Below are positions 9,216 through 18,054 of a DNA stretch of 45,947 nucleotides, piece after piece; the stretch's first letter is position 1; every line of letters starts with the position of its first letter. The position numbers were made by a program, and so were the translations under genes. The notes under the pieces were generated by a model. That model made no database searches. It saw only the letters and a program-made list of their open reading frames with translations, and had not been told where the DNA came from. This DNA is from Marinicella gelatinilytica. GTDB taxonomy: Bacteria > Pseudomonadota > Gammaproteobacteria > Xanthomonadales > Marinicellaceae. The stretch lies in NCBI RefSeq assembly GCF_026410405.1, contig NZ_JAPMLN010000019.1, positions 1-45,947 on the forward strand. The letters are read 5' to 3'.

Positions 9216-9917
9216 TTAATCTAAGGACAATGATGATTTAGTTTTGGTGCGTCTTTTACGTTCTTTATCACGGTAGTCTCGAACACAACCATCTTTATCA
9301 TACATAACACAAGCCAAGTAATCTGTGGCTTCAATCAGTGCCGCTCGAATCGCTTTACCGGTTGGGGTTTTATTGTGACCACCTAAAGTACCACCAAAAC
9401 CACCGCGATAAACTCCGACATTCATACCACCACCTTTAGAACGACCTTCCACAGTGCGAACAAACTCAACTTCACCCGTGGTTGCATTAACTACGCGCAA
9501 ATCAATGGCCAAATAGGCTTCTTGGCTTTTACCACCCAGAGAAATCCCTTTGAAGCTTAAGCCGCCACCGGTACCTTTGGTGTTTTCTTCATAGGCAGAA
9601 ACTTTACCGGTGATTAAATATTGAGCTCCGGTGACTTTACCCATTTTCGCCGCTGTGGCTGGGTTAACACGTCCTGAAGCGCCTAAATCCTGCTCACCTA
9701 AAACGCTATTTAAACGTTCACGTTCAACCACTTTAAAAGCACCTGTAGAGGTTAACTCGTTGGCTAACATACCACCTAATTCAGTGCCGACATCGGTTTG
9801 CCACCAACTGGCACGGGTTTCATTGGTAAAATCCAATACAGCAACCACCGGACGATCTTTGGCTACCACTAAGCCACTAAAACAGGTAATTGCCAATAAA
9901 ACTAATAACTTACGCAT
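9216..9917 (-). CDS. CsgG/HfaB-domain secreted protein
   Basis: 233 aa with an N-terminal signal peptide (MRKLLVLLAITCFSGLVVAKD). A CsgG-type domain follows: VAVLDFTNE, LGGMLANELTSTGAFKVVERERLNSVLGEQ, GAQYLITGKV and LRVVNATTGEV. CsgG proteins form the curli export pore, but the domain is also common in stand-alone periplasmic proteins of unknown role. No lipobox Cys follows the signal peptide, and no csgE, csgF or curlin gene is nearby, so a curli function is not supported. A Gly-rich patch (residues about 165-185) and a basic tail (about 215-228) are notable. A GGGAGAAG ribosome site precedes the ATG. Divergent from tyrA. Confidence 0.75.
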   Translation of the reverse strand: MRKLLVLLAITCFSGLVVAKDRPVVAVLDFTNETRASWWQTDVGTELGGMLANELTSTGAFKVVERERLNSVLGEQDLGASGRVNPATAAKMGKVTGAQYLITGKVSAYEENTKGTGGGLSFKGISLGGKSQEAYLAIDLRVVNATTGEVEFVRTVEGRSKGGGMNVGVYRGGFGGTLGGHNKTPTGKAIRAALIEATDYLACVMYDKDGCVRDYRDKERKRRTKTKSSLSLD

Positions 9918-9998
9918 ACGATTACTTCTCCCATTAAAAATATTGCTTAATCATCATTATACTGTAACAATTTACGCTTAAATTTACTGACAATCAAT

Positions 9999-11102
9999 AT
10001 GAAAAATCAAAAATTAAGCCAATTACGACAGCGTCTTGATGACATCGATGAGCAAATTATAGCATTGATTGCTGAACGACAGTTTAATGTTGAACTGATT
10101 GGAAATGTGAAGTTGGACACAAAATCCCCCACCAGAGATTATGGCCGTGAAAAACAGGTTATTAACCACATTCGCGCTACCGCAGAGGATAAAAGCCTCA
10201 ATCCGGACATCGCGCAACAGATCTTTGAGTTGATTATTGAGACCTCTCTCAGTAAACAAGAGGTTCAGAAAGTAAAAAACTCTTCATATGGCCACAACAA
10301 GAAGGCTTTAATTATTGGCGGTAACGGCAAAATGGGTCAGTGGTTTGCTCATTTTTTGCAGGAACAAAATTTCACCGTGGAAATTAACGACATCGCAGCC
10401 TTAGATAACCAACAAAACTTCATCGCTGATATTAATGACATCGAACTTAACCACGATTTTATTATTGTCGCCACCCCCATTCAAAAAAGTGCCGACATAC
10501 TGGAACAATTACAACAACACCAACCCAGTGGTGTTGTGATGGACATCAGCTCCATCAAATCTCCTTTGCGACGCCCTTTACGGGCTTTATCTGATAGTGG
10601 CTGCCGTGTGGTTTCAATTCATCCTATGTTTGGACCCGATGTTCAATTATTATCCAACAAACACGTTATTTTTATAGATATGGGTGATCAACAGGCATTA
10701 GACAGTGCCAGACAATTGTTCCAGCCGACCATGGTGGAACAGATTGATATGAAATTTGAAGACCATGATCGATTAATCAGCTATGTGCTGGGTTTATCGC
10801 ATTTGCTCAATATCACCTTTATGACGGTATTGGCAGAATCCGGTGAAGCCGCCGACCTATTGGCCAACCTATCCAGTACCACCTTTGATGCGCAGTGGAA
10901 TATTGCCGCCAAAGTCACCCATGAAAACCCTGATTTATACTACGAAATCCAAAAATTAAACCAATACAGCCCCACCATCATTAATGCTTTAGATGATACC
11001 GTTGAACGCCTCAAACAGATATTACATAACAACCAACAAACTGCTTTCGTGCAGTTAATGCAACAAGCCAAAGATTATTTGGCCATTCGCCACCACCCTT
11101 AA
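9999..11102 (+). CDS. tyrA: Bifunctional chorismate mutase / prephenate dehydrogenase TyrA (T-protein)
   Basis: Tyrosine biosynthesis: converts chorismate to prephenate and then oxidatively decarboxylates prephenate to 4-hydroxyphenylpyruvate with NAD. Residues 1-90 are an AroQ-type chorismate mutase (LRQRLDDIDEQIIALIAERQ, then the conserved RDYGREKQVI stretch). From residue 100 the dehydrogenase begins with the NAD-binding loop IIGGNGKMGQWF; IIVATPIQKS, DISSIKSPL and SIHPMFGPD follow. The fused architecture is typical of gammaproteobacteria. The ribosome site is weak. A strong terminator follows the stop codon, so the gene is probably monocistronic. Confidence 0.95.
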   Translation: MKNQKLSQLRQRLDDIDEQIIALIAERQFNVELIGNVKLDTKSPTRDYGREKQVINHIRATAEDKSLNPDIAQQIFELIIETSLSKQEVQKVKNSSYGHNKKALIIGGNGKMGQWFAHFLQEQNFTVEINDIAALDNQQNFIADINDIELNHDFIIVATPIQKSADILEQLQQHQPSGVVMDISSIKSPLRRPLRALSDSGCRVVSIHPMFGPDVQLLSNKHVIFIDMGDQQALDSARQLFQPTMVEQIDMKFEDHDRLISYVLGLSHLLNITFMTVLAESGEAADLLANLSSTTFDAQWNIAAKVTHENPDLYYEIQKLNQYSPTIINALDDTVERLKQILHNNQQTAFVQLMQQAKDYLAIRHHP

Positions 11103-11131
11103 AACAGCTGAATATCAAGAATTTACAATTA

Positions 11132-11167
11132 CCCTCAAACAATAAATGAATTATTTTTGAGGGTTTT
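11132..11167 (+). terminator. tyrA terminator
   Basis: CCCTCAAA (11132-11139) pairs with TTTGAGGG (11156-11163). The stem extends through AATAA/TTATT after a one-base bulge, and TTTT follows. Confidence 0.75.
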
Positions 11168-11483
11168 AAGTTGTTTTTACGCTTCTAAACATAACGGCGA
11201 TTAAAAATCGCATTATTGAATAGATGTAACCTGAAAAAATGCATTGCGTTACACTAACTAAGATAGCCGCAATGATCAGGTAATTCGTTTTATGTTCAGC
11301 CGTTTGATGCCTGTCCTCTGGCACGATAGAAACAACGCATTGGGGGATGTTAGTTGTTACAGAGTCGATTTTTGGGGAAGAATCGATTATTCGCAAGTCA
11401 ATTTGCCTATCACAAATGGTTGAACATATTTTTTTGCCCACCCTTTTATTGCCTTCAATCCTTATCTAAAAAACCGATTTAAC
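11168..11483. other. Intergenic region without a supported gene
   Basis: About 315 bp between the tyrA terminator and the promoter of the next gene. A minus-strand frame (GTG start at 11441, 91 codons, one hydrophobic stretch) exists but has no convincing ribosome site and no recognisable family. Nothing else is clear. Confidence 0.3.
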
Positions 11484-11513
11484 TTGTACCCTGTGAAATC
11501 GAACCTATATAAT
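11484..11513 (+). promoter_or_regulatory. Predicted promoter of the Bax-inhibitor-1 family gene
   Basis: TTGTAC (11484-11489) and a perfect TATAAT (11508-11513) with an 18-bp spacer, about 40 bp before the start codon. Confidence 0.55.
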
Positions 11514-11553
11514 CATCGTTAATCCTATTCAATACTAACTATCAGGTAAATCA

Positions 11554-12330
11554 ATGAATTTAAAAAACATGAAAACCGCTAACCCAGCCATGAACCAGTT
11601 TGAACAACAGGCCATCAGCTTAGGTCCAGTGGATCAGCTGATTAAGGACGATTCACAGCGTATGACTGTCAATGGCACCATCAATAAAACCGGTATTTTA
11701 TTGCTTATTATGACTGCGGTGGCTGCCTGGACCTGGCAAACCATGCTTAATGATCCTGCCTTAGGCCGAACCTTAATGCTTACCGGTATGTTTGGTGGCT
11801 TAGTGGTGGGTTTATTTGTGGCCTTTAAACCCAAATTTGCAGTGGCCGGCTCCATGATTTATGCGGTTTTACAAGGCCTTTTTGTCGGTGGTGTTTCCGC
11901 CATATTTGAAGCCCGCTATCCAGGCTTGGTGATGCAAGCGGTAGGTCTCACTGTCGCGGTGATGTTTGCCATGCTGTTTAGTTACCGCACTGGCTTAATT
12001 AAAGTCACTGAAACCTTCAAGAAAGTCATTGTTTTTGCCACCATGGGCATTGCACTGTTTTATTTGGTCAGCATGGTCGCGGTGTTCGGGTTTGGTGCCA
12101 ACGTCAGTTATTTTAATACCGAAAATGCTAGTTTATTGAGCATCGGCATGAGTGTCTTTATTGTCGGTATTGCAGCGTTAAATTTAGTTTTAGACTTTGA
12201 TTTTATTGAGCGTGGCAGCGAACAGAATCTGCCAAAGAATTTCGAATGGTATGGCGCTTTTGGTCTTATGGTCACTTTGGTCTGGCTCTATATTGAACTG
12301 TTACGCTTATTGGCTAAATTAAGAGATTAA
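11554..12330 (+). CDS. Bax inhibitor-1/YccA-family membrane protein
   Basis: 258 aa with seven predicted membrane segments, beginning about residue 46 (GILLLIMTAVAAWTW), then LMLTGMFGGLVVGLFVAF, AGSMIYAVLQGLFVGGVSAIF, AVGLTVAVMFAMLFSY and three more. The Bax-inhibitor-1 signature region around SMIYAVLQGLFVGGVSA and the late NLVLDFDFIE acidic motif fit the BaxI_1 bacterial branch; family members include calcium-leak channels and the E. coli YccA modulator of FtsH. An N-terminal 35-residue cytosolic tail is present. CAGGTAA precedes the start. The GNAT gene starts directly after its stop, so the two are probably cotranscribed. Confidence 0.85.
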   Translation: MNLKNMKTANPAMNQFEQQAISLGPVDQLIKDDSQRMTVNGTINKTGILLLIMTAVAAWTWQTMLNDPALGRTLMLTGMFGGLVVGLFVAFKPKFAVAGSMIYAVLQGLFVGGVSAIFEARYPGLVMQAVGLTVAVMFAMLFSYRTGLIKVTETFKKVIVFATMGIALFYLVSMVAVFGFGANVSYFNTENASLLSIGMSVFIVGIAALNLVLDFDFIERGSEQNLPKNFEWYGAFGLMVTLVWLYIELLRLLAKLRD

Positions 12331-12816
12331 ATGATGACCGTTAAAGTCATTCAAGCTGATTACCATAACCCTCAACATGCCCGGCATGTGATTGAGTTAT
12401 TGGATTGCTATGCCACCGACCCAATGGGCGGTGGCGAGGCCTTGAGTGACTTTACCGCACAAAATCTAATCCCGGAATTGGCGAAACGCCCAAATGCGCT
12501 AAGCATTTTGGCGTATGTAGATGGTCAGCCGGCAGGCTTAATGAATTGTTTTATTGGATTTTCAACCTTTGCCTGTAAACCATTGCTTAATATCCATGAT
12601 GTGGTGGTGGCGGGCGAATACCGCCGTATGGGTATCAGTCGCCAATTGTTTGACTTCGCTGAACAGATTGCCCGAGAAAATGATTGCTGTAAACTGACAT
12701 TAGAAGTGGTCACCGGTAACACCACCGCTCAAGCGGCTTATGAGCGTTTTGGTTTCAAACCTTATGAGTTGGATGCCCAACATGGCGTGGCCATGTTTTG
12801 GGAAAAAACTTTATGA
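12331..12816 (+). CDS. GNAT-family N-acetyltransferase
   Basis: 161 aa. The GNAT fold is shown by the acetyl-CoA pyrophosphate-binding loop in VVVAGEYRRMGISRQLFDFAE (motif A, Q/RxxGxG/A-like as RRMGIS, residues about 90-110) and the C-terminal ...NTTAQAAYERFGFKPYEL segment (motif B). The substrate cannot be deduced. It starts with ATGATG immediately after the stop of the upstream membrane protein, and its stop overlaps the next start (ATGA), so it is the middle gene of a three-gene unit. Confidence 0.85.
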   Translation: MMTVKVIQADYHNPQHARHVIELLDCYATDPMGGGEALSDFTAQNLIPELAKRPNALSILAYVDGQPAGLMNCFIGFSTFACKPLLNIHDVVVAGEYRRMGISRQLFDFAEQIARENDCCKLTLEVVTGNTTAQAAYERFGFKPYELDAQHGVAMFWEKTL

Positions 12817-13373
12817 CGGTTAACTACACTGCCATACTTTTTATGCTGTCATTAATGCTCAGTGCTTGTCAACCTGCAGCAGATCAAGATAAAACCACTG
12901 TCGCTGCCCCTGAAGGCTGCAGCAAAGAATTAAAAGTCTGTGACGATGGCCAAACTGTTAGTCGAAACCCTTCACTTGATTGTGCGTTTGACCCCTGTCC
13001 TCCGGCACTCACCAAAAACCAATGCCCAGGCGATATGAAACAATGTCCGGATGGTTCTTTTGTGAAACGAGTCCCAAAAAATAATTGTGAATTTGACCTA
13101 TGTCCGATCAAAACCCAAACACCTCGTTGCCAACAAAAAACAAAAAAATGCCCTGATGGCTCTTTTGTATTTTCCGACCCAAGTAATCAATGTAAACTTC
13201 CGCCTTGTCCAAATGATCCCAAAGAACCTGAATCATCAATTTTTTGCCCACAAGATGTTAGACAATGCCCGGACGGCAGTTATGTGGGTCGCGACCCACA
13301 ACAAAATTGTGCGTTTAAATTATGCCCGGACGGCAGCCGCCCGAGTGGAAACTCTTTAAAACGAATCGAGTAA
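12813..13373 (+). CDS. Lipoprotein with four Cys-rich CPDGS repeats
   Basis: The start is taken at ATG 12813, overlapping the GNAT stop as ATGA; an upstream in-frame ATG at 12798 would add five residues. The signal peptide ends in LMLSAC, a good lipobox, so the mature protein is likely a lipid-anchored protein. The rest consists of four copies of a roughly 28-residue unit with four cysteines each, approximately C-x5-C-P/D-D-G-(S/Q)-x6-P-x4-C-x3-x-C-P; unit starts are near residues 36, 70, 104 and 143. The regular Cys spacing suggests disulfide-stabilised mini-domains. I recognise no named family or function. The last 18 bp overlap the convergent rnd gene. Confidence 0.75.
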   Translation: MTVNYTAILFMLSLMLSACQPAADQDKTTVAAPEGCSKELKVCDDGQTVSRNPSLDCAFDPCPPALTKNQCPGDMKQCPDGSFVKRVPKNNCEFDLCPIKTQTPRCQQKTKKCPDGSFVFSDPSNQCKLPPCPNDPKEPESSIFCPQDVRQCPDGSYVGRDPQQNCAFKLCPDGSRPSGNSLKRIE

Positions 13374-14417
13374 AGCACGCCAAGTTGGTAAGTCATCTAA
13401 ATCACCTTGATTAAATGCCAGGGCTTTTAACGCGGCATTATTAATAATCAATGCCGGATCAATATCAGCCACTCTGGCTTTTTCTTGTAATGCTTTTTTC
13501 ATGGCTAGAAAGTGTTGTCCCTGACGGCTGTTTAATTTGATTTTTTTCGGCGGCTCGCTGATTTCATCATCATGATTGGTCATCGCCCGTAACAAGTCTC
13601 GGCCATTATGCTTAATAAACTTTGGATATAAACCCACCTTAAATAAATCTTCAAATTCATTCACTTGTCTAACAATGGCGATAATCTCCGGGGGTTTTAA
13701 TATCCAATTGCGTGGCTTATTCCGTTTTTGCGCCATTTCGTCCCGCCACAATAACAATCGCCATAAGCGCACTGTTTCTGCGGCCGTAAAGGTTTGGTTT
13801 TTAACCAATTTCTGATACATTTTTTCATTATGAGCATCATGTTCTAAATTATCGAGCATCTGCTGCATAAGTACATCAAACAATGGCAACAAACCACGGT
13901 TTTCAACCTGAACTGATAATTGACTTTGTAAATCTTGCAAATAACAAATATCTTCAACCGCATATTCCATTTGTGCTTGGCTTAAGGGACGTTGCAGCCA
14001 ATCTGAACGACTCATGCCTTGGGTTAGGTTAACATCAAATTCAGCCTCCACCAGATTTTGATAAGACGTGTGTAAAGAATAACCGGCTAAAGCTGCAGCT
14101 ACTTGCGTATCAAACACTGCATCCGGTTTTGAATGAGTTACTTGTTGCCATAATTCCAAATCTTCGGAGCCGGAATGAATTATCAACTTTTTAAATGGTT
14201 TTAAAAACACATCAGCCAATTCTTTAATGGCAATATCCACCAAATAAAAGGTATCATTAATCGATACCTGAAGTAAGGCAGGATTTAAGTAAAATGTGCG
14301 AGAACGCTCGAATTCAGTGTCCACGGCATAAAATGATTGCGCATCAATGGTCGAAATGATTTTTTGCGCCACATTAATGTCATCAATGAATTGAAAATTT
14401 GATAGAATTTTAGTCAT
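13356..14417 (-). CDS. rnd: Ribonuclease D
   Basis: 3'-5' exoribonuclease acting in tRNA 3'-end maturation. DEDDy exonuclease motifs: Exo I YAVDTEFER, Exo II HSGSEDLELW, FDTQVAAALAGY, and Exo III with YAVEDICYL. An HRDC domain follows (RLWRLLLWRDEMAQKRNKPRNWIL...). The start is taken at ATG 14417 (MTKILSNFQF), which matches where homologues begin; an in-frame ATG at 14456 would add 13 residues. Neither has a clear ribosome site. The 14417 start codon shares bases with the divergent start codon at 14416. Confidence 0.92.
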   Translation of the reverse strand: MTKILSNFQFIDDINVAQKIISTIDAQSFYAVDTEFERSRTFYLNPALLQVSINDTFYLVDIAIKELADVFLKPFKKLIIHSGSEDLELWQQVTHSKPDAVFDTQVAAALAGYSLHTSYQNLVEAEFDVNLTQGMSRSDWLQRPLSQAQMEYAVEDICYLQDLQSQLSVQVENRGLLPLFDVLMQQMLDNLEHDAHNEKMYQKLVKNQTFTAAETVRLWRLLLWRDEMAQKRNKPRNWILKPPEIIAIVRQVNEFEDLFKVGLYPKFIKHNGRDLLRAMTNHDDEISEPPKKIKLNSRQGQHFLAMKKALQEKARVADIDPALIINNAALKALAFNQGDLDDLPTWRALLDSF

Positions 14418-16038
14418 GAAAAATTTTAAACCAATCTTTGTTATATGTTGTCTCATTATTGTATTGGCAGCTTGTCAACATGCAACTAAAAAAGCCGATA
14501 ATGACGATTCCCAATTAACCATTATTGCCATCAATGATGTTTATCGAATTGCCGGAATAAACCAGGGTAAAACCGGTGGTTTGGCTCGGGTGCGGACGTT
14601 AAGAAACCAACTGCAAGCCAATAACAAACATGTGCTATTGCTGCATGCCGGTGATTTTTTACACCCTTCCTTTAACAGCAAACAAGACAATGGCCAAGCC
14701 ATGATACAAACCATGAACCACTTAGATGGCCAGACGGATGCTTTTGATGGAGATATGTTAGTCACTTTTGGTAACCACGAATTTGACAAAGGCCGACTGA
14801 AACATGTCGATATCATGAATGGCTTACTCAATCAGTCTGAATTCACCTGGCTCGACTCTAATATTAAATGGACTGACAACGGCATAGCCTCTGACCGATT
14901 AAAACCGTATGTGTTCAAACAATACGGCGATTATAAAGTGGGTGTTTTTAGCTTTACCACCGATATGGCGCACCCTGAATATATTGAGTCATTTGATGAC
15001 TTTCAGCAAACAGCACAACATTATGTTCCTATACTGCGTCAAGCCGGCGCTGATTTTGTGGTTGCCTTGACCCATCAACCAATGGCTGACGATCAAGCCC
15101 TGATGGGTTTACCGGATGCTTATCGACCTGATATAATTTTTGGTGGTCATGAACACTTCGCTCAAGCAGAAACCATTAACGGTCATTGGATTTTAAAAGC
15201 CGATGCGGATGCGGCTTCTGCGGTCGTTGTTCAAGTTGATTTAGCGAAACCCAAAGCCGCATTATTGCCACAAATCATGCCATTGTCAGAAAATATCGTC
15301 CCTGATGAAGACACCTTACATTTAGTCAATCAGTTAAATGCCACCATCGAAGAACAATACTGTATCGAGCACCAGGCTGATGCGCGATGTTTACAACAAA
15401 TAATCGGTATAACCCGCACGGAGTTGGTGGCTGAAGAAACCACCATTCGCCGATTTGAAACCAATTTAGGCAATCTCTTGGCAGATTTAAGCAAACAAGC
15501 TTTTCAGGAATGTGGAGCAGATGTTGCTTTACTTAATTCCGGCAGTATCCGTCTAAACCAAAATATTCCTGCTGGAGGTCAAATCATCGCGAAACATCTC
15601 CATGAAATGTTCCCCTATCCCAGCGATTTGCGTTTAATTGAAATACCTACCGCATTGTTACCGAAAATCTTACAGCACAGCATTTCAAACTGGACTGCTA
15701 ACGGACACTGGCTACAGGTATCTGGCTTATCTTTTATCCATGATCCAACAAACGAGGAAATAAGCCACATCCATTTAACAAAAGATGAGGATGCGCTTGA
15801 TGAGGATGCCGATGGAACAATAAGAGTGGTCATGCCTTTTTATTTGCTATCAAAAAATACCGATCAAGACGGCTACACCATGGTCAACGAATCAATGATT
15901 CAACATTGTCAGGCCAATGGCAGTGAGCTAAAGGACTTATTGATTGATTATTTAAACGCACACCCTGAAGGTATCGCACCATTGCGAAATCGACGTATTT
16001 GCAATACCACGAGAGATCACTGTTTGCATGAACATTAA
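14416..16038 (+). CDS. 5'-nucleotidase/UshA-type metallophosphatase lipoprotein
   Basis: 540 aa. The N-terminal signal sequence ends in a lipobox (VLAAC), predicting a lipid-anchored periplasmic enzyme. The calcineurin-like metallophosphatase domain has INDVYRI, LLHAGDFLHPS, TFGNHEFDKG, ALTHQP and GGHEHF; a C-terminal 5'-nucleotidase domain follows (RRFETNLGNLLADL, ALLNSGSIRL, FPYPSDLRLIEI). The first metal motif is NDVY rather than the common NDxH, so one usual His ligand is replaced by Tyr as in some subgroups. The likely role is hydrolysis of extracellular nucleotides or related phosphoesters. Its end overlaps the next gene by 11 bp. No clear ribosome site. Confidence 0.88.
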   Translation: MKNFKPIFVICCLIIVLAACQHATKKADNDDSQLTIIAINDVYRIAGINQGKTGGLARVRTLRNQLQANNKHVLLLHAGDFLHPSFNSKQDNGQAMIQTMNHLDGQTDAFDGDMLVTFGNHEFDKGRLKHVDIMNGLLNQSEFTWLDSNIKWTDNGIASDRLKPYVFKQYGDYKVGVFSFTTDMAHPEYIESFDDFQQTAQHYVPILRQAGADFVVALTHQPMADDQALMGLPDAYRPDIIFGGHEHFAQAETINGHWILKADADAASAVVVQVDLAKPKAALLPQIMPLSENIVPDEDTLHLVNQLNATIEEQYCIEHQADARCLQQIIGITRTELVAEETTIRRFETNLGNLLADLSKQAFQECGADVALLNSGSIRLNQNIPAGGQIIAKHLHEMFPYPSDLRLIEIPTALLPKILQHSISNWTANGHWLQVSGLSFIHDPTNEEISHIHLTKDEDALDEDADGTIRVVMPFYLLSKNTDQDGYTMVNESMIQHCQANGSELKDLLIDYLNAHPEGIAPLRNRRICNTTRDHCLHEH

Positions 16039-17911
16039 AGAACTCGTCATGATGTTAATCTGGCTGGCATTGGTCGGATTATTGTTTATTTTAAAAAATG
16101 GCCCAAATTATTTTCAAGAATTAGAACCTGACCTAGCCAACGGTCAGCCACAGACAGCAATAAGCAAAGATCATAAACCTTTAGAGCAACCGTTGGATAA
16201 TACCTTAGAGGAGACAATTCGTGCCCAAGTACAAATTCCCAATTGGCTACCCGAAAACAAACAACTCAATGAACAGAACTTAACCGCCCATGATTTAATC
16301 AATTTTGCGCAACTGGCGATAGACAATGACCATGCTTTTTTTCCGGAAAGCCAAAACGCATTGTATTATTTAATGCTGGCGCAAAGTGCCAATCCTGATT
16401 TACCTGAAATCAATCAATTACAAACAACACTACATGCCCGCCTATACGAAGCCGCCGATAAAGCGGCCGAAGATTATGATGCCGAAAGACTCACTGCATT
16501 GACCGCGCGATTAAAATCCTTGGCTCCTGAGGACGATAAGATTGCTCAATACACCGACAAAATCAGTACCATTTTCACACTGCAAAGAATAACTAATGAA
16601 GCCGGCGAGCTACTTAAAAATAACGACTTATATGCGTTTAATCACCAGGATGCCATACACAAATTTCAGCAAGCACAAAAACTGGATCCCGAATATCCGG
16701 GGTTAATTGAGCTACAGAATCAATTATTGGCCACCATCAGCCAACAGGCAATTCGCGCTTCTGAAGAAGGTGATTTTGAAGTGGCCGAGGCTCAACTGAG
16801 AACCTTAGAGCAACTTGGCAAAAAACATCCCTTATACACGCAAACAGTTGCATTAGTGGACAAGCAAAAACAACAACGTTTTAATTACTTAGATCGACAG
16901 TTCTATCTGGCCATCAAATCACTGCAACTAAGCCGAGCTGAAGAGCTATTTGAAAAACTAAGTCAATTAAAACTTGATCAAAACTTACTATACCCTTATC
17001 AGCAACAACTCAAACAAGCCCAAATCTATGGAGCTTACGCAGTGTTTGATGTGTTTCAGGATGATCTACAACAGGGTCAGCAATCACCAGCCATGGTGGT
17101 GATGCCAGTTGGTAACTTCTTTATGGGTCATGCCGGCGGACCTAAATACCAGCAACCTACCCATTGGGTTAATTTTTCAAAAGCATTTGCCGTGGCGCAA
17201 CACGAAATTACCGTAGAACAATTTGCACAATTCATCTCGGCAACAGGCTATAAAACCACCGCTGAACAATTAAATCGCAGTGTTATTTATGATCCGCGTA
17301 CCGGTCGTTTTAAAAACAAGCACGGCATATATTGGCGTCACGACTACCTTGGCAAGAGAGCCGATATTAACCTGCCCGTTATTCATGTTTCATGGGCGGA
17401 TGCGAACGCCTATGCCAGTTGGTTAGCAGAACAAACCGGCGAACCATATCGCTTGCTATCAGAAAGTGAATTTGAATATGTACTTAAAGCCGGCTCTCAA
17501 GAGCTCTTCCCTTGGGGGGTCAGTCCGCCTCCTGAAAATTACGATAATTTAAGTGGCAGTGAAGACCGCTTACGCGGTAGCCGAGTACGTTGGCGAGAAG
17601 GTGTTGACAGTTATGGTGATGGTTACTGGGGACCGGCTCCGGCGAAACAGTTTAGCCCTAACCCATTTGGACTCTATGATTTAAGCGGTAATGTTATGGA
17701 ATGGGTGGAAGATTGTTGGCATGACAGTTATTTTAGAGCACCGGATGATGGCAGTGCCTGGGTCAATAAAGGCTGTGAAAAACGGGTTATTCGTGGTGGC
17801 CATTGGGCCAGCGCCATTGACGAGTATCATAGCAGCCACCGAAAACAGGCAGAAACCACATTAACTGATCCCCGCTTGGGCTTTCGCGTGGCTAAAACGC
17901 TCGGATTTTGA
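16028..17911 (+). CDS. Membrane-anchored FGE-fold (SUMF1/PvdO-like) protein
   Basis: 627 aa: an N-terminal membrane segment (residues about 5-24), then about 320 residues of helical, TPR-like sequence (repeated xxLLxxA-type helices, e.g. DLINFAQLAI, ALYYLMLAQ, KFQQAQKLDPEYPGL), then a C-terminal formylglycine-generating-enzyme-fold domain from about residue 353 (MVVMPVGNFFMG, AVAQHEITVEQFAQF, PVIHVSWADANAYASWLA, RLLSESEFEYVLKAG, GLYDLSGNVMEWVEDCW, RVIRGGHWAS, LGFRVAK). The conserved active-site Cys pair of true sulfatase-activating FGEs, expected after RGG, is absent (GGHWASAIDEYHSS), so a different or non-enzymatic role is likely. Coupled to the upstream nucleotidase. Confidence 0.82.
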   Translation: MNIKELVMMLIWLALVGLLFILKNGPNYFQELEPDLANGQPQTAISKDHKPLEQPLDNTLEETIRAQVQIPNWLPENKQLNEQNLTAHDLINFAQLAIDNDHAFFPESQNALYYLMLAQSANPDLPEINQLQTTLHARLYEAADKAAEDYDAERLTALTARLKSLAPEDDKIAQYTDKISTIFTLQRITNEAGELLKNNDLYAFNHQDAIHKFQQAQKLDPEYPGLIELQNQLLATISQQAIRASEEGDFEVAEAQLRTLEQLGKKHPLYTQTVALVDKQKQQRFNYLDRQFYLAIKSLQLSRAEELFEKLSQLKLDQNLLYPYQQQLKQAQIYGAYAVFDVFQDDLQQGQQSPAMVVMPVGNFFMGHAGGPKYQQPTHWVNFSKAFAVAQHEITVEQFAQFISATGYKTTAEQLNRSVIYDPRTGRFKNKHGIYWRHDYLGKRADINLPVIHVSWADANAYASWLAEQTGEPYRLLSESEFEYVLKAGSQELFPWGVSPPPENYDNLSGSEDRLRGSRVRWREGVDSYGDGYWGPAPAKQFSPNPFGLYDLSGNVMEWVEDCWHDSYFRAPDDGSAWVNKGCEKRVIRGGHWASAIDEYHSSHRKQAETTLTDPRLGFRVAKTLGF

Positions 17912-17990
17912 TTTACTGGATAGAATGTTAAATTACCATTAATCAATTTGTCTTATCGATTTAAACGATTGCTTTGTTCATTATTTTCAA

Positions 17991-18020
17991 TTATACAAAA
18001 CCCTGCATAAGGTCTATAAT
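17991..18020 (+). promoter_or_regulatory. Predicted dps promoter
   Basis: TATAAT at 18015-18020 with only a poor -35 (TTATAC, 17991-17996, 18-bp spacer). Activation by a regulator or an alternative sigma factor would be typical for a dps gene. Confidence 0.4.
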
Positions 18021-18054
18021 AATTATTCATTAACAAAAAAAGGATAAAAAAACC

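Noticed and set aside
11166-11441. Minus-strand 91-codon frame with a hydrophobic stretch
   Set aside because: GTG start with no proper ribosome site, no recognisable family, and it overlaps the tyrA terminator region. Not supported as a gene.
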